Translations under genes and position numbers: made by a program | Shown here: positions 42,373-50,351 of the stretch, one piece after another | Position numbering within the stretch: the first letter of the stretch is position 1 | How the letters are laid out: each line of letters opens with the position of its first letter | DNA from: LMUY01 sp965199165 | GTDB lineage: Bacteria > Pseudomonadota > Alphaproteobacteria > Acetobacterales > Acetobacteraceae | Direction: 5' to 3' | Length of the DNA: 64,000 bases | Assembly: GCA_965199165.1 (NCBI GenBank) | Contig: OZ240681.1 | Location: forward strand, 3,224,001-3,288,000 | Notes under the pieces: model-generated | Told to the model about the DNA's origin: nothing | The model's database searches: none | What the model saw: only the letters and a program-made list of their open reading frames with translations

Positions 42373-43023
42373 CTATGGCGAGGACGCCCGGCTGGTCGCC
42401 GCGCCGTAGCTGCGGTAGCGGTCGCGTGCGGCGGCGAGTTCGTCCGGGCTTAGCAGCCTGGGCGTCCCGGCGCTGCGGGCGAGGAGGTATTGCCGGGCCA
42501 GCGTCTCCAGCGCCAGCGCCGTGGCCAACGCGGCTGCGGGGTCACTCCCATGGCAGATCGTGCCGTGGTTGCCGAGCAGGCAGGCCGAGCGAGCGTGCAG
42601 CGCGGCCACCGCCGATGCCGCCAGGGCCGGCGTGCCGAAGGTGGCGTAGGGAGCGCAGCGCACGTCCCCGCCGCCGAAGGCCACCACCATGTAATGGAAC
42701 GGGGGCAGGTCCTCGCCCAGGCAGGCCAGCGCCGTGCAGGCATCGGCATGGGTGTGCACCACCGCGCCGGCCTCCGGATACGCGGCGTATATGCCCGCGT
42801 GCATCTCCCACTCGCTGGACGGCGCGCCGCTCCCGTGCACGGTGCCGTCCAGCGCCAGCTGCACGAGCCCGCCGGGGCTGACCGTGCCGGCCGTGACGCC
42901 GGTCTGCGTGATCAGCAGCCCGGCGCCGCTGCGCTGGCTGACGTTGCCGCTGCTGCCGGTGTTCAGGCCAAGCCGGCCAAGCTCACGGTAGACGGCGACG
43001 ATGGCGTCTGGATCGGGAGTCAC
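42373..43023 (-). CDS. Class II aldolase/adducin family protein
   Basis: A 216-residue protein read from GTG 43023. Family signs: LNTGSSGNVSQR (phosphate-binding GNxS), catalytic Glu in SSEWEMHAGIY, the zinc ligands in VVHTHADACTALA, and third His in LLGNHGTICHG. The fold and metal site match L-fuculose-phosphate-aldolase-type enzymes that split phosphorylated sugars, but some relatives are decarboxylases or epimerases. It starts 43 bases after the PhyH gene stop and may share a transcript with the PhyH and nucleotidyltransferase genes. Confidence 0.88.
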   Translation of the reverse strand: MTPDPDAIVAVYRELGRLGLNTGSSGNVSQRSGAGLLITQTGVTAGTVSPGGLVQLALDGTVHGSGAPSSEWEMHAGIYAAYPEAGAVVHTHADACTALACLGEDLPPFHYMVVAFGGGDVRCAPYATFGTPALAASAVAALHARSACLLGNHGTICHGSDPAAALATALALETLARQYLLARSAGTPRLLSPDELAAARDRYRSYGAATSRASSP

Positions 43024-43066
43024 CTGCCTACCGCGCGCGGGAGAGGGTCCTTGAAGCGACCCTGCG

Positions 43067-43846
43067 TCAAACCCGGAAGACGTAGTTCGTGTTACCGTCC
43101 CGCTCGATGTCGGGCGGGAAGGCGGCGTGCTTCTCGCGATAGTATTGTGCCCTGTGGTCCCCTTCGGCGGCGAGGTTATACGTCAAGTACAGGATGCGCC
43201 GCGGCCGGTCGGTGAAGTTCGGCTTGGACGCGTGCGGGGCGAAGCTGTCGAAGAAGATCACGTCGCCCGGTTGCGTGGGCACCGGGTGCAGCGCCAGCCC
43301 GGTCTCCTCCAGCGGGTTCCACTCCTCGCCGATCAGCCCCTCGCGGTGCCGGCCCGGCACCATTTCCAGGCAGCCATTCTCCAGCGTCGAGGGATCGATC
43401 GTCACCAGCGCGGTGACGAAGAGCGGGGCGTAGCGGGTCCAACCCGCCTGCTGGTCCTGGTGCGCCTTGAAGCCCGGGGCGCCGGGCATCTTGAAGTTGA
43501 TCTTCTCCTTGAACAGCACCACCGGGCCGCCCATCAACTCCGCCGTCCACCGGGAAAGCGCGCCGTGCCGGACAACCTGGTCGAAGCCGGCATGCACCGG
43601 GCAGAAGTTCTCGATCCGCTGGATCACCGTCTGGCCGGGGGTGGTCAGGCTGTCCTCGTGGTACACCCAGTGCTGGCCCGGCGCCTCCGGTGCGGCCTCC
43701 AGCGCCTCCGTCCAGCGCAGCAGGTCGGCGGTCACCGCGGCGTCGAAGAAGTTCGGCACCACCAGGTATCCGTCCCGCTGCATGGCCGCGTGCTCCTCCG
43801 CCGTGGCGGGGCGGTGGCAGGCGGGGCGGTCCAGGGTCGTGCTCAC
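43067..43846 (-). CDS. Phytanoyl-CoA dioxygenase (PhyH) family protein
   Basis: A 259-residue non-heme Fe(II)/2-oxoglutarate dioxygenase starting at GTG 43846, overlapping the stop of the nucleotidyltransferase gene (GTGA). Iron ligands are His129 and Asp131 in KAHQDQQAG and His205 in FAPHASKPN; the 2-oxoglutarate Arg is in RRILYLTYN. The metal site is intact, so hydroxylation of a small substrate is expected. PhyH relatives act on fatty acyl-CoA, ectoine, phosphonates and secondary metabolites; the companion genes suggest a nucleotide-activated or phosphorylated metabolite. Confidence 0.9.
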   Translation of the reverse strand: MSTTLDRPACHRPATAEEHAAMQRDGYLVVPNFFDAAVTADLLRWTEALEAAPEAPGQHWVYHEDSLTTPGQTVIQRIENFCPVHAGFDQVVRHGALSRWTAELMGGPVVLFKEKINFKMPGAPGFKAHQDQQAGWTRYAPLFVTALVTIDPSTLENGCLEMVPGRHREGLIGEEWNPLEETGLALHPVPTQPGDVIFFDSFAPHASKPNFTDRPRRILYLTYNLAAEGDHRAQYYREKHAAFPPDIERDGNTNYVFRV

Positions 43847-44592
43847 GATGTCAGCTCCGGAAGGAGGCGGGTCGCCTTGGCGACATCCTCGGGGAAGTCG
43901 ATTTCGGTCCAAGGCAAGCCGCTGATGTCCTCGAAGCCGAAGCGCCCGGGATGGTCGAGGATCATGTCGCGGACCGGCTCCTCGTATTCCATCGCGCGGC
44001 GCCCGGTGCGGACGTAGTCCCCCGCCCGATCCGCCAGTTCGGCCGCGGTCGCTGCCGAGAAGCGGAAGAAGCCGACCGACTCGCCATGCCACTGATGCGG
44101 CACGCTGGGCCGCTTGTGGAAGTCCACGATCCGTCCATCGCGGATGCACAGCTTCACCGGCTCGTCGCCCGGCTCGATGTCGCGGTCGAGCAGCAGGCAG
44201 TCGGGATGGTCGCTGGTGACCAGCCGCGTCATGAGCCGGTCGTCGTACAGCACGTCGGCATCCATCAGCAGCACCGGGCCGCCACGCCGCAGCACGTCCC
44301 GCCCGGCCCAAAGCGAGACGACGCTGCCCTCGCGGAAGTCGGGGTTCACCACCACGCGGACACCCGGCTCGTCGTCCAGCACCGCCGCAAGCGAGTCGGC
44401 CGCGAAGCCCGTCACCACGGTGATCGCCGTCAGCCCGGCTCGTCGCAGGGCGGCCAGGTGGCGGGCGATCAGGCTGGTCCCGGCGAAGTCCAACAGGGCC
44501 TTGGGCCTGCCGCGGTGCTCGGGCGCGTCGCTCAGCCTGCGCCCGATTCCAGCCGCGAGGATGAGGGCTTCGGTCTGGACGGCACCGGGCAA
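43843..44592 (-). CDS. Sugar-phosphate/choline-phosphate-type nucleotidyltransferase
   Basis: A 249-residue protein read from TTG 44592, supported by GAGAGGAAG about 8 bases upstream. It carries the nucleotidyltransferase signature EALILAAGIGRRLSDAP with RPKALLDFAG, then VVNPDFREGSVVSLWAGRD and the metal-binding VLLMDADVLYDD. The SVVSLW segment and MDADVLYD resemble the LicC-type phosphocholine cytidylyltransferase and 2-aminoethylphosphonate cytidylyltransferase group rather than classical hexose enzymes. It likely activates a small phosphorylated compound as an NDP/CDP derivative. Translationally coupled to the PhyH gene. Confidence 0.82.
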   Translation of the reverse strand: MPGAVQTEALILAAGIGRRLSDAPEHRGRPKALLDFAGTSLIARHLAALRRAGLTAITVVTGFAADSLAAVLDDEPGVRVVVNPDFREGSVVSLWAGRDVLRRGGPVLLMDADVLYDDRLMTRLVTSDHPDCLLLDRDIEPGDEPVKLCIRDGRIVDFHKRPSVPHQWHGESVGFFRFSAATAAELADRAGDYVRTGRRAMEYEEPVRDMILDHPGRFGFEDISGLPWTEIDFPEDVAKATRLLPELTS

Positions 44593-44703
44593 GCGTGTTC
44601 TTCCTCTCGGAACGTCACGGATTGTGACGGTTCGCTTACAGGCCTCATTCCGGCCGCCTGGTCAATAACCCCGGCGAGTCAGCGCCCGGGTGAGGAGGGG
44701 AGG

Positions 44704-45303
44704 ATGGCCGCCAGCCTGCAGGACCTGACGGGCGACCGCACCATGCTGGTCCTGGCGGCCAGCCCGGGTGACGAGACCCTGGCCTGCGGGAGCCTGATCG
44801 CCGAGGCTTGTGCCCGCGGCCGGCCACCCTTGGTCGCCATTCTCTCGGATGGAGCGTCCCTTGGCGTTGCCGGGCTGTCGCCGGACGCCCGGGCCGTCGC
44901 GCATGAGCGCGAGACGCGGGCGGCGGTGCAGTTTTTGGGCCTGCCGCCAGGCCGGTTGCTGGCGCTCGGCGTACGGGACAGCGCCGTGCCGGCGGGCGGC
45001 GCGTTCTTCGAGCAGATCGTCGATGCCGTCGGCTTCCTCAGCTGGATGCGCGACCTGGATGTGATCTGCGCCCCGCATCCTGACACCTCGGCGGCGATCC
45101 CGGCGCGTGCGGCCGCGATCGCCGCGCAAGTGGCGCAGCGCGCCGGCATCGAGCGGCTGAGCTACGGCGCTGGCCTGGGCGCGGGCGCGTGGACGCTGCC
45201 GGTGCATGCCGCTGCGAAGGCCCGGGCAGCCGCGGCCCACGCCTCGCTGCCGACGCCGCCCGACCTTTTCCCCGAGTGGTTCATGCCGTGGCACGGCCGT
45301 TGA
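44704..45303 (+). CDS. PIG-L deacetylase-like protein with altered zinc motif
   Basis: A 199-residue protein from ATG 44704, preceded by GAGGGGAGG. The fold is that of PIG-L/LmbE N-deacetylases: TMLVLAASPGDETLACGSLI, VAILSDGAS, ERETRAAVQFLGLPPGRLLA and VICAPHPDTSAA. The canonical zinc/catalytic motif AHPDDE is ASPGDE here, so the first His ligand and the first, catalytic Asp are lost (Ser20, Gly22), while the second Asp (Asp23) and the later HPD (residues 125-127) are kept. Activity as a zinc deacetylase is therefore doubtful. It is first in a unit with an amidohydrolase and an ABC importer and is divergent from the nucleotidyltransferase gene. Confidence 0.8.
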   Translation: MAASLQDLTGDRTMLVLAASPGDETLACGSLIAEACARGRPPLVAILSDGASLGVAGLSPDARAVAHERETRAAVQFLGLPPGRLLALGVRDSAVPAGGAFFEQIVDAVGFLSWMRDLDVICAPHPDTSAAIPARAAAIAAQVAQRAGIERLSYGAGLGAGAWTLPVHAAAKARAAAAHASLPTPPDLFPEWFMPWHGR

Positions 45304-45334
45304 ATGGGTTGCGGGCGGCAAGGAGGATGGGACG

Positions 45335-46945
45335 ATGACGGGCTATGCCGACACGCTGATCGAAGGACGCATCTTCCGCGGCCTGCATGAGGGGTTCGCC
45401 GAGGCCTTGGCGATCGCCGGCGACCGCGTCGTGGCCTGCGGCAGCCGGGACGCGGTGGCGCCGTTCGCCGGACCGGGCACGCGGCGGGTGCGGCTGGACG
45501 GCCGGGTCGCCATCCCCGCGTTCAACGATGCGCACCAGCACCTGTTGCCGCTCGGCCTCAGCATGTCCCAGGTCAACCTGCGGCCGGAGCGGGTGCGCAC
45601 GCTGGACGGGCTGCTGGCGGCGATCCGGGAGGCGGCGGCCCGCACGCCGAAAGGGCAGTGGGTGCAAGGCCGCGGCTACGACCATGCCGAGCTGGATGTC
45701 GGCCGCCACCCGACCGCCGACGAGCTGACGGCCGCCGCCCCGGACCACCCGGTGTTCATCGTGCGCACCTGCGGCCACATGGGCGTGGCCAACGCCGCCG
45801 CGCTTGCGGTGGCCGAGGTGGGGCACAACACGCCGGACCCGGAGGGCGGGGTCATCGGGCGCCGCGCCGGCGGGCTGACCGGGCTGTTGCAGGAGCGGGC
45901 GATGCGCCTGGTGCGCGACCGCCTGCCGGAGCCGTCGGACGCGGCGCTGGTGGACGCGATCGAGCGCGCCGGCACCCACATGAACCGGCTGGGCTTCACC
46001 GCCGTGATGGACGCCAACGTCGGCATGGTCGCCGGCTTCCGCGAGGTCGAGGCGTATCGCGCCGCCCATGCCGCCGGGCGCCTGCCGGTGCGCACCTGGA
46101 TCTGCCTGGCCGGCAACCCGGAGGGCATCGCCGAGGCCGCCTGGCACGCCGGGGTGCGGCCGATGGACGGGGATGCGATGCTGCGCTTCGGCGCCATGAA
46201 GGTGTTCGCGGACGGCTCGGCCGGCGGGCTGACGGCGGCGATGTCCGAACCATACCGGCAAGGTGGCACCGGCGTGTTCTGCTTCCCGGAGGCGACGATG
46301 CACGGGCTGCTGGCACGCTACCACGCCCAGGGCTGGCAGCTGGCGATCCACGCCATCGGCGACGCCGCGATCGAGCAGGTGCTGTCCGGCATGGAGGCGG
46401 CGGACACGGCAACGCAGCCCGCCGCCGGGCGACGCCACCGGATCGAGCATTGTGGCTTCCTCAGCCCCGGCCAGCGCGCCCGCATGGCGGCGCGCGGGAT
46501 CGAGCCGGTGCCGCAGCCGATCTTCATGTACGAGTTCGGCGACACCTACGTCACCAACCTGGGCGAGGCCCGCGCCGCTGCGGCCTACCCGATGGCGAGC
46601 TGGCTGCGGGACGGGCAGCACCCAGCCGCCAGCTCGGACGCGCCCGTCTCCTCGACCGACCCGTTCCAGAACATCTACACCATGGTCACCCGCCGCACGA
46701 ACAAGGGCACCGTGCTGGGTCCGGACGAGGCGATTTCCGTCGCGGAGGCGGTGCACTGCCTCACCTACTGCGGCGCCTACACCCAGTTCGCCGAGGCGGC
46801 GCGTGGCCGGCTGCTGCCGGGCATGCTGGCGGACGTGACCGTGCTGTCGCAGGACATCTTCGCGGGCGATGTCAGCCAAATCCGAGACACAAAGGCGGAG
46901 TTGGTGCTGCGCGGCGGGCAGCCTGTCGTAGGCGAACTGGCCTGA
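45335..46945 (+). CDS. Amidohydrolase family 3 (YtcJ-like)
   Basis: A 536-residue metal-dependent hydrolase from ATG 45335 (AAGGAGG upstream). The small beta domain at the N-terminus is followed by HxH in AFNDAHQHLLP (His67, His69), FGAMKVFADGSAGG (family Lys region), AIHAIGDAAIEQ, HRIEHCGFLS and the catalytic Asp in SSDAPVSSTDP. This matches YtcJ-type exoenzyme-like amidohydrolases annotated as acting on N-acyl or formamide substrates. Its stop overlaps the start of the first permease gene (TGATG), so it is coupled to the importer and probably acts on the imported compound. Confidence 0.9.
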   Translation: MTGYADTLIEGRIFRGLHEGFAEALAIAGDRVVACGSRDAVAPFAGPGTRRVRLDGRVAIPAFNDAHQHLLPLGLSMSQVNLRPERVRTLDGLLAAIREAAARTPKGQWVQGRGYDHAELDVGRHPTADELTAAAPDHPVFIVRTCGHMGVANAAALAVAEVGHNTPDPEGGVIGRRAGGLTGLLQERAMRLVRDRLPEPSDAALVDAIERAGTHMNRLGFTAVMDANVGMVAGFREVEAYRAAHAAGRLPVRTWICLAGNPEGIAEAAWHAGVRPMDGDAMLRFGAMKVFADGSAGGLTAAMSEPYRQGGTGVFCFPEATMHGLLARYHAQGWQLAIHAIGDAAIEQVLSGMEAADTATQPAAGRRHRIEHCGFLSPGQRARMAARGIEPVPQPIFMYEFGDTYVTNLGEARAAAAYPMASWLRDGQHPAASSDAPVSSTDPFQNIYTMVTRRTNKGTVLGPDEAISVAEAVHCLTYCGAYTQFAEAARGRLLPGMLADVTVLSQDIFAGDVSQIRDTKAELVLRGGQPVVGELA

Positions 46946-47883
46946 TGTGGCGCCACGCCGGGCAGCGCCTGCTGCTGGCGATCCCGGTGCTGGTGGGCGT
47001 GCTGCTGATCGGCTTCCTGCTGATGCAGGTGGTGCCCACCGACCCGGCCGCGGTCCGCGCCGGCCCGATGGCGACGGCGGACGTGGTGGCGGCCATCCGC
47101 ACCGATCTGGGGCTGGACCAGCCGATCCCCGTGCAGTTCGGCCGCTACCTGCTGCGGCTGCTGCATGGCGACCTCGGCGTCTCCATCATCAACAACGAGC
47201 CGGTGGTGACCGAGCTCGGCAACACCGTGGGCCCGACGGTCGAGCTGATGCTGGCCAGCCTGGTCTGGGCGGTGCCGCTGGGTATCGGGCTCGGCACCGT
47301 GGCGGCGGTGGAGCGCGGGCGCTGGCCGGACCGCGCGGTCATGGCGCTGGGCGTGGCCGGCGTGTCGGTCCCGGTCTTCTTCGTGGGCCTCGTGCTGATC
47401 TGGTTCGTCGGCTTCCAGTGGCAGTTGCTGCCGTTCACCGGGCGCGCCGGGCCGCTCTGGACGCTGGAGGGGCTGCGATCCGTGGCGCTGCCGGCGATCA
47501 CGCTGGGTGCCGTGTTCGTGGGCCCGGTGGCGCGGATGACCCGTTCCTCCGTGGGGGACACGCTGGGCCTGGACCACGTGCGCACCGCGCGGGCCAAGGG
47601 GCTGGCGGAGCGGGCGGTCGTGCTGCGGCATGCGCTGCGCAACGCGCTGATCCCGGTGGTGACGCTGATCGGCCTGCAGATCGGCTTCCTGCTCGGCGGT
47701 GCGGTGGTGACGGAGACGATCTTCTCCTGGCCCGGCGTCGGGCGGCTGGCGGTGGGCGCGATCCTGTCGTCGGATTTCCCCATGGCGCAGGGCACGATCC
47801 TGGTCCTGGCCGCCGGGTTCATCGGCGTCAACCTCGGCGTCGACCTGCTCAGCACCTGGCTGGACCCGCGCGTGCGCACGTGA
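46945..47883 (+). CDS. ABC peptide-type permease (DppB-like)
   Basis: A 312-residue inner-membrane permease with six helices. It has the typical DppB N-terminus (RLLLAIPVLVGVLLIGFLLM), DLGLDQPIPVQF, and the ATPase-contacting EAA loop DHVRTARAKGLAERAVVLRH with ALRNALIPVV. Starts inside the amidohydrolase stop and overlaps the next permease start (GTGA). It forms the channel of a dipeptide/oligopeptide/nickel-type importer with the following DppC-like protein. No ATPase gene is in the cluster. Confidence 0.93.
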   Translation: MWRHAGQRLLLAIPVLVGVLLIGFLLMQVVPTDPAAVRAGPMATADVVAAIRTDLGLDQPIPVQFGRYLLRLLHGDLGVSIINNEPVVTELGNTVGPTVELMLASLVWAVPLGIGLGTVAAVERGRWPDRAVMALGVAGVSVPVFFVGLVLIWFVGFQWQLLPFTGRAGPLWTLEGLRSVALPAITLGAVFVGPVARMTRSSVGDTLGLDHVRTARAKGLAERAVVLRHALRNALIPVVTLIGLQIGFLLGGAVVTETIFSWPGVGRLAVGAILSSDFPMAQGTILVLAAGFIGVNLGVDLLSTWLDPRVRT

Positions 47884-48704
47884 GGCGGCTGCTGCGGGAC
47901 AGGGTCGGCATGGCGGCATTGGCGGTGATGGTGGTGCTGGTGGCGCTGGCCGTGCTGGCGCCCTGGCTGGCGCCGACCGACCCGGCGGACAACGACCTCT
48001 CGCTCGCCATGGCGCCGCCCGGTGCCGGGTTGTGGCTGGGGGCGGACGACCAGGGGCGCGACCTGGTCACCCGGGTGCTGTTCGGCCTGCGGCTGACGTT
48101 GGTGATCGGCGTCGCCGCGGTGGGGCTGGGCGGCACGCTGGGGGCTGGGCTCGGGCTGCTGGCGGCGTTCTACCGCCGGGCGGACGGGCCGATCATGCGC
48201 TGCATGGACGTGCTGCTGTCGTTTCCGGCCATCCTGTTCGGCCTGGCCATCGCCGCGATCCTGGGGCCGGGCGTGCCGGCGGTGGTGCTGGCGCTGTCGA
48301 TCGGCACCGTGCCGCTGACGGCGCGCATCGCCCGCGCCGCGGCCAGCGTGGAGATGGCGCGCGACTATATTGAGGCGGCGCGGGCCACCGGCGTGTCGGA
48401 CGCGCGGCTGATCCGCCGGCACCTGCTGCCGAACTGCGCCTCCGCGCTGCTGGTGTTCTCCACGCTGCGGTTCGGCCAGGTGATCCTGCTGGGGGCGGCG
48501 CTGTCCTTCCTGGGCCTGGGGGCGCAGCCGCCGACGGCCGAGTTGGGGGCCATGGCGTCCCAAGGGCGCAACTTCCTGTTCTTCGCGCCGCACATCGCGG
48601 TGGTGCCCTGCCTGGCGATCGTGGTGCTGGTGCTGGCATGCAACCTGCTAGGTGACGCCTTGCGGGACGCGCTGGATCCACGCAGCTTGGAGGGACGGAC
48701 ATGA
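47880..48704 (+). CDS. ABC peptide-type permease (DppC-like)
   Basis: A 274-residue permease from GTG 47880, overlapping the previous stop. An N-terminal helix (GMAALAVMVVLVALAVLAPW) is followed by the family phrase LWLGADDQGRDLVTRVLFG, the EAA loop YIEAARATGVSDARLIRRHL, and ALSFLGLGAQPPTAELGAM. Partner of the DppB-like subunit. Its stop overlaps the start of the substrate-binding protein gene (ATGA). Confidence 0.93.
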   Translation: MRRLLRDRVGMAALAVMVVLVALAVLAPWLAPTDPADNDLSLAMAPPGAGLWLGADDQGRDLVTRVLFGLRLTLVIGVAAVGLGGTLGAGLGLLAAFYRRADGPIMRCMDVLLSFPAILFGLAIAAILGPGVPAVVLALSIGTVPLTARIARAAASVEMARDYIEAARATGVSDARLIRRHLLPNCASALLVFSTLRFGQVILLGAALSFLGLGAQPPTAELGAMASQGRNFLFFAPHIAVVPCLAIVVLVLACNLLGDALRDALDPRSLEGRT

Positions 48705-50287
48705 AGCAGCTCTTGTCGGCAGCCGCCGCGGCCATGATCGGCCTGGCCGGCACCGCCACCGCGCAGACCGCACCGCCCAACACCCTGGTGCTGCTGCGCA
48801 CCATCGACAGCGACAACTACGACCCGGCCCGCTCCACCGCCCGTTCCGCCGGGGAGGCGCTGTATTTCCTGGCCGACACGCTGACCTCGTTGGATTGGGA
48901 CATGAAGACGGTGCGGCCGGGCCTGGCGAAGAGCTGGGACGTGAGCCCGGACGGCAAGCTCTACACCTTCCACCTGCGCGACGACGTGACGTTCTGCGAC
49001 GGCCGCAAGATGACGGCGGACGACGTCGTCTACACCATCAAGCGCTTCGTCGACCCGGCGACGCGCAGCCCGGTGCGCTGGCGGGCCGGCCCGGTGAAAG
49101 ACGTCCGCGCGGTGGACCCTCTCACGGTCGAGTACGAGCTGACCGACCCGTTCAACGAGCTGCCGCTGCAGCTCAGCCTGTTCTTCCTGTCGATCGTGGA
49201 CCAGCACTCGGTGGAGACGCTGGGGGCCAATTTCGGCGTGCAGGGCTTCAACGGCACCGGGCCGTTCTGCTGGGTGTCCTGGACGCCGCGGCAGGAAATG
49301 GTGCTGAAGAAGCACGACGGGTACGACTGGGGGCCGCCGATCTTCAAGAACCCTGCGCCGCAGGTGGACCGGGTGATCTGGCGGGTGATCCCCGACTCCA
49401 ACACCATCCTGGCGGCGATCCAGTCGGGGCAGGGGGATGCGACGCAGTACGTGCCGCCGATCGCGCTGCCCTCGCTGCGCAACACGCCAGGCATCACGCT
49501 GTCGAACCAGCCGAACTACTTCTGGGACTATTTCCTCGGCTTCAAGGTCGACAAGCCCGCGGTGAACGACCCGGTGCTGCGCCGGGCGATGGTGATGGCG
49601 GTGAACCGCGACGCCATCGCCCGCGCGGTGTGGTTCGGTGCGGCGACGCCGGCGGACAGCTACCTCAACCCCGCGGTGCTGGACTACGACCCGAAATCTA
49701 AGGCGGACTTCCCCGCGTTCGATCCCGCCGCGGCGCGCAAGCTGCTGGACGACAACGGCTGGGCCGTAGGGTCGGACGGCATCCGCGCCAAGAATGGCGA
49801 GCGGGCGTCGTTCATCCTCTACGGGATCAGCGACACGCTGAACAACCGCGCGGTGGAGGCGATCCAGGCGGACCTGAAGCGGGTCGGCGTCGAGATGAAG
49901 GTGCAGATGTGGGACGCCACGGTGGCGTGGGGCAAGCTGGCGACGCAGGAGTTCGGGGCGTTCATCATGTCCTACCCCTACGTGTCGGCGAGCGAGGCGT
50001 TGAACCTGTACTTCAACTCCTCCGGCACGCCGACGCCCAACCGCATGAACTGGAAGAACCCGGAGACCGACGCCTGGCTGAAGGAGGCGCGCACCGCCAC
50101 GGATGACGGCGCCAAGCGCGCCGCGCTGGACCACGTGCAGGAGCAGCTGACGGAGGCCAGCGTGTGGATCCCGCTGGTGCGCGAGCAGCTGTGGGTCACC
50201 TCCGGCCGCCGCGCGCACGGGGTGCGGGCACATGGGATCTACGGCATCGGCATCTACAAGGGGCTGGACATCACGCTGACGCCGTAG
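48701..50287 (+). CDS. ABC peptide-type substrate-binding protein (family 5)
   Basis: A 528-residue periplasmic binding protein with signal peptide (LLSAAAAAMIGLAGTATAQ). Family 5 landmarks are LAKSWDVSPDGKLYTFHLRD, DGRKMTADDVVYTIKRF and RRAMVMAVNRDAIARAVW. The mature protein delivers a ligand to the two upstream-encoded permeases. The ligand is not predictable from sequence; adjacent amidohydrolases suggest an amide or N-acylated compound. A perfect 24-bp palindrome begins 21 bases after the stop. Confidence 0.93.
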   Translation: MKQLLSAAAAAMIGLAGTATAQTAPPNTLVLLRTIDSDNYDPARSTARSAGEALYFLADTLTSLDWDMKTVRPGLAKSWDVSPDGKLYTFHLRDDVTFCDGRKMTADDVVYTIKRFVDPATRSPVRWRAGPVKDVRAVDPLTVEYELTDPFNELPLQLSLFFLSIVDQHSVETLGANFGVQGFNGTGPFCWVSWTPRQEMVLKKHDGYDWGPPIFKNPAPQVDRVIWRVIPDSNTILAAIQSGQGDATQYVPPIALPSLRNTPGITLSNQPNYFWDYFLGFKVDKPAVNDPVLRRAMVMAVNRDAIARAVWFGAATPADSYLNPAVLDYDPKSKADFPAFDPAAARKLLDDNGWAVGSDGIRAKNGERASFILYGISDTLNNRAVEAIQADLKRVGVEMKVQMWDATVAWGKLATQEFGAFIMSYPYVSASEALNLYFNSSGTPTPNRMNWKNPETDAWLKEARTATDDGAKRAALDHVQEQLTEASVWIPLVREQLWVTSGRRAHGVRAHGIYGIGIYKGLDITLTP

Positions 50288-50308
50288 GCCATACGCTCCC
50301 TTTCTTCT

Positions 50309-50332
50309 CCCTCTCCCGCCGGCGGGAGAGGG
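50309..50332. repeat. Perfect 24-bp CCCTCTCCCGCC palindrome
   Basis: Arms CCCTCTCCCGCC and GGCGGGAGAGGG abut with no spacer, giving the most perfect member of the family. It lies between the binding-protein gene and the downstream amidohydrolase gene on the same strand, where it could terminate or attenuate transcription or protect the upstream mRNA 3' end. Confidence 0.85.
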
Positions 50333-50351
50333 CCTTCAAGCGGAGGCTCTC

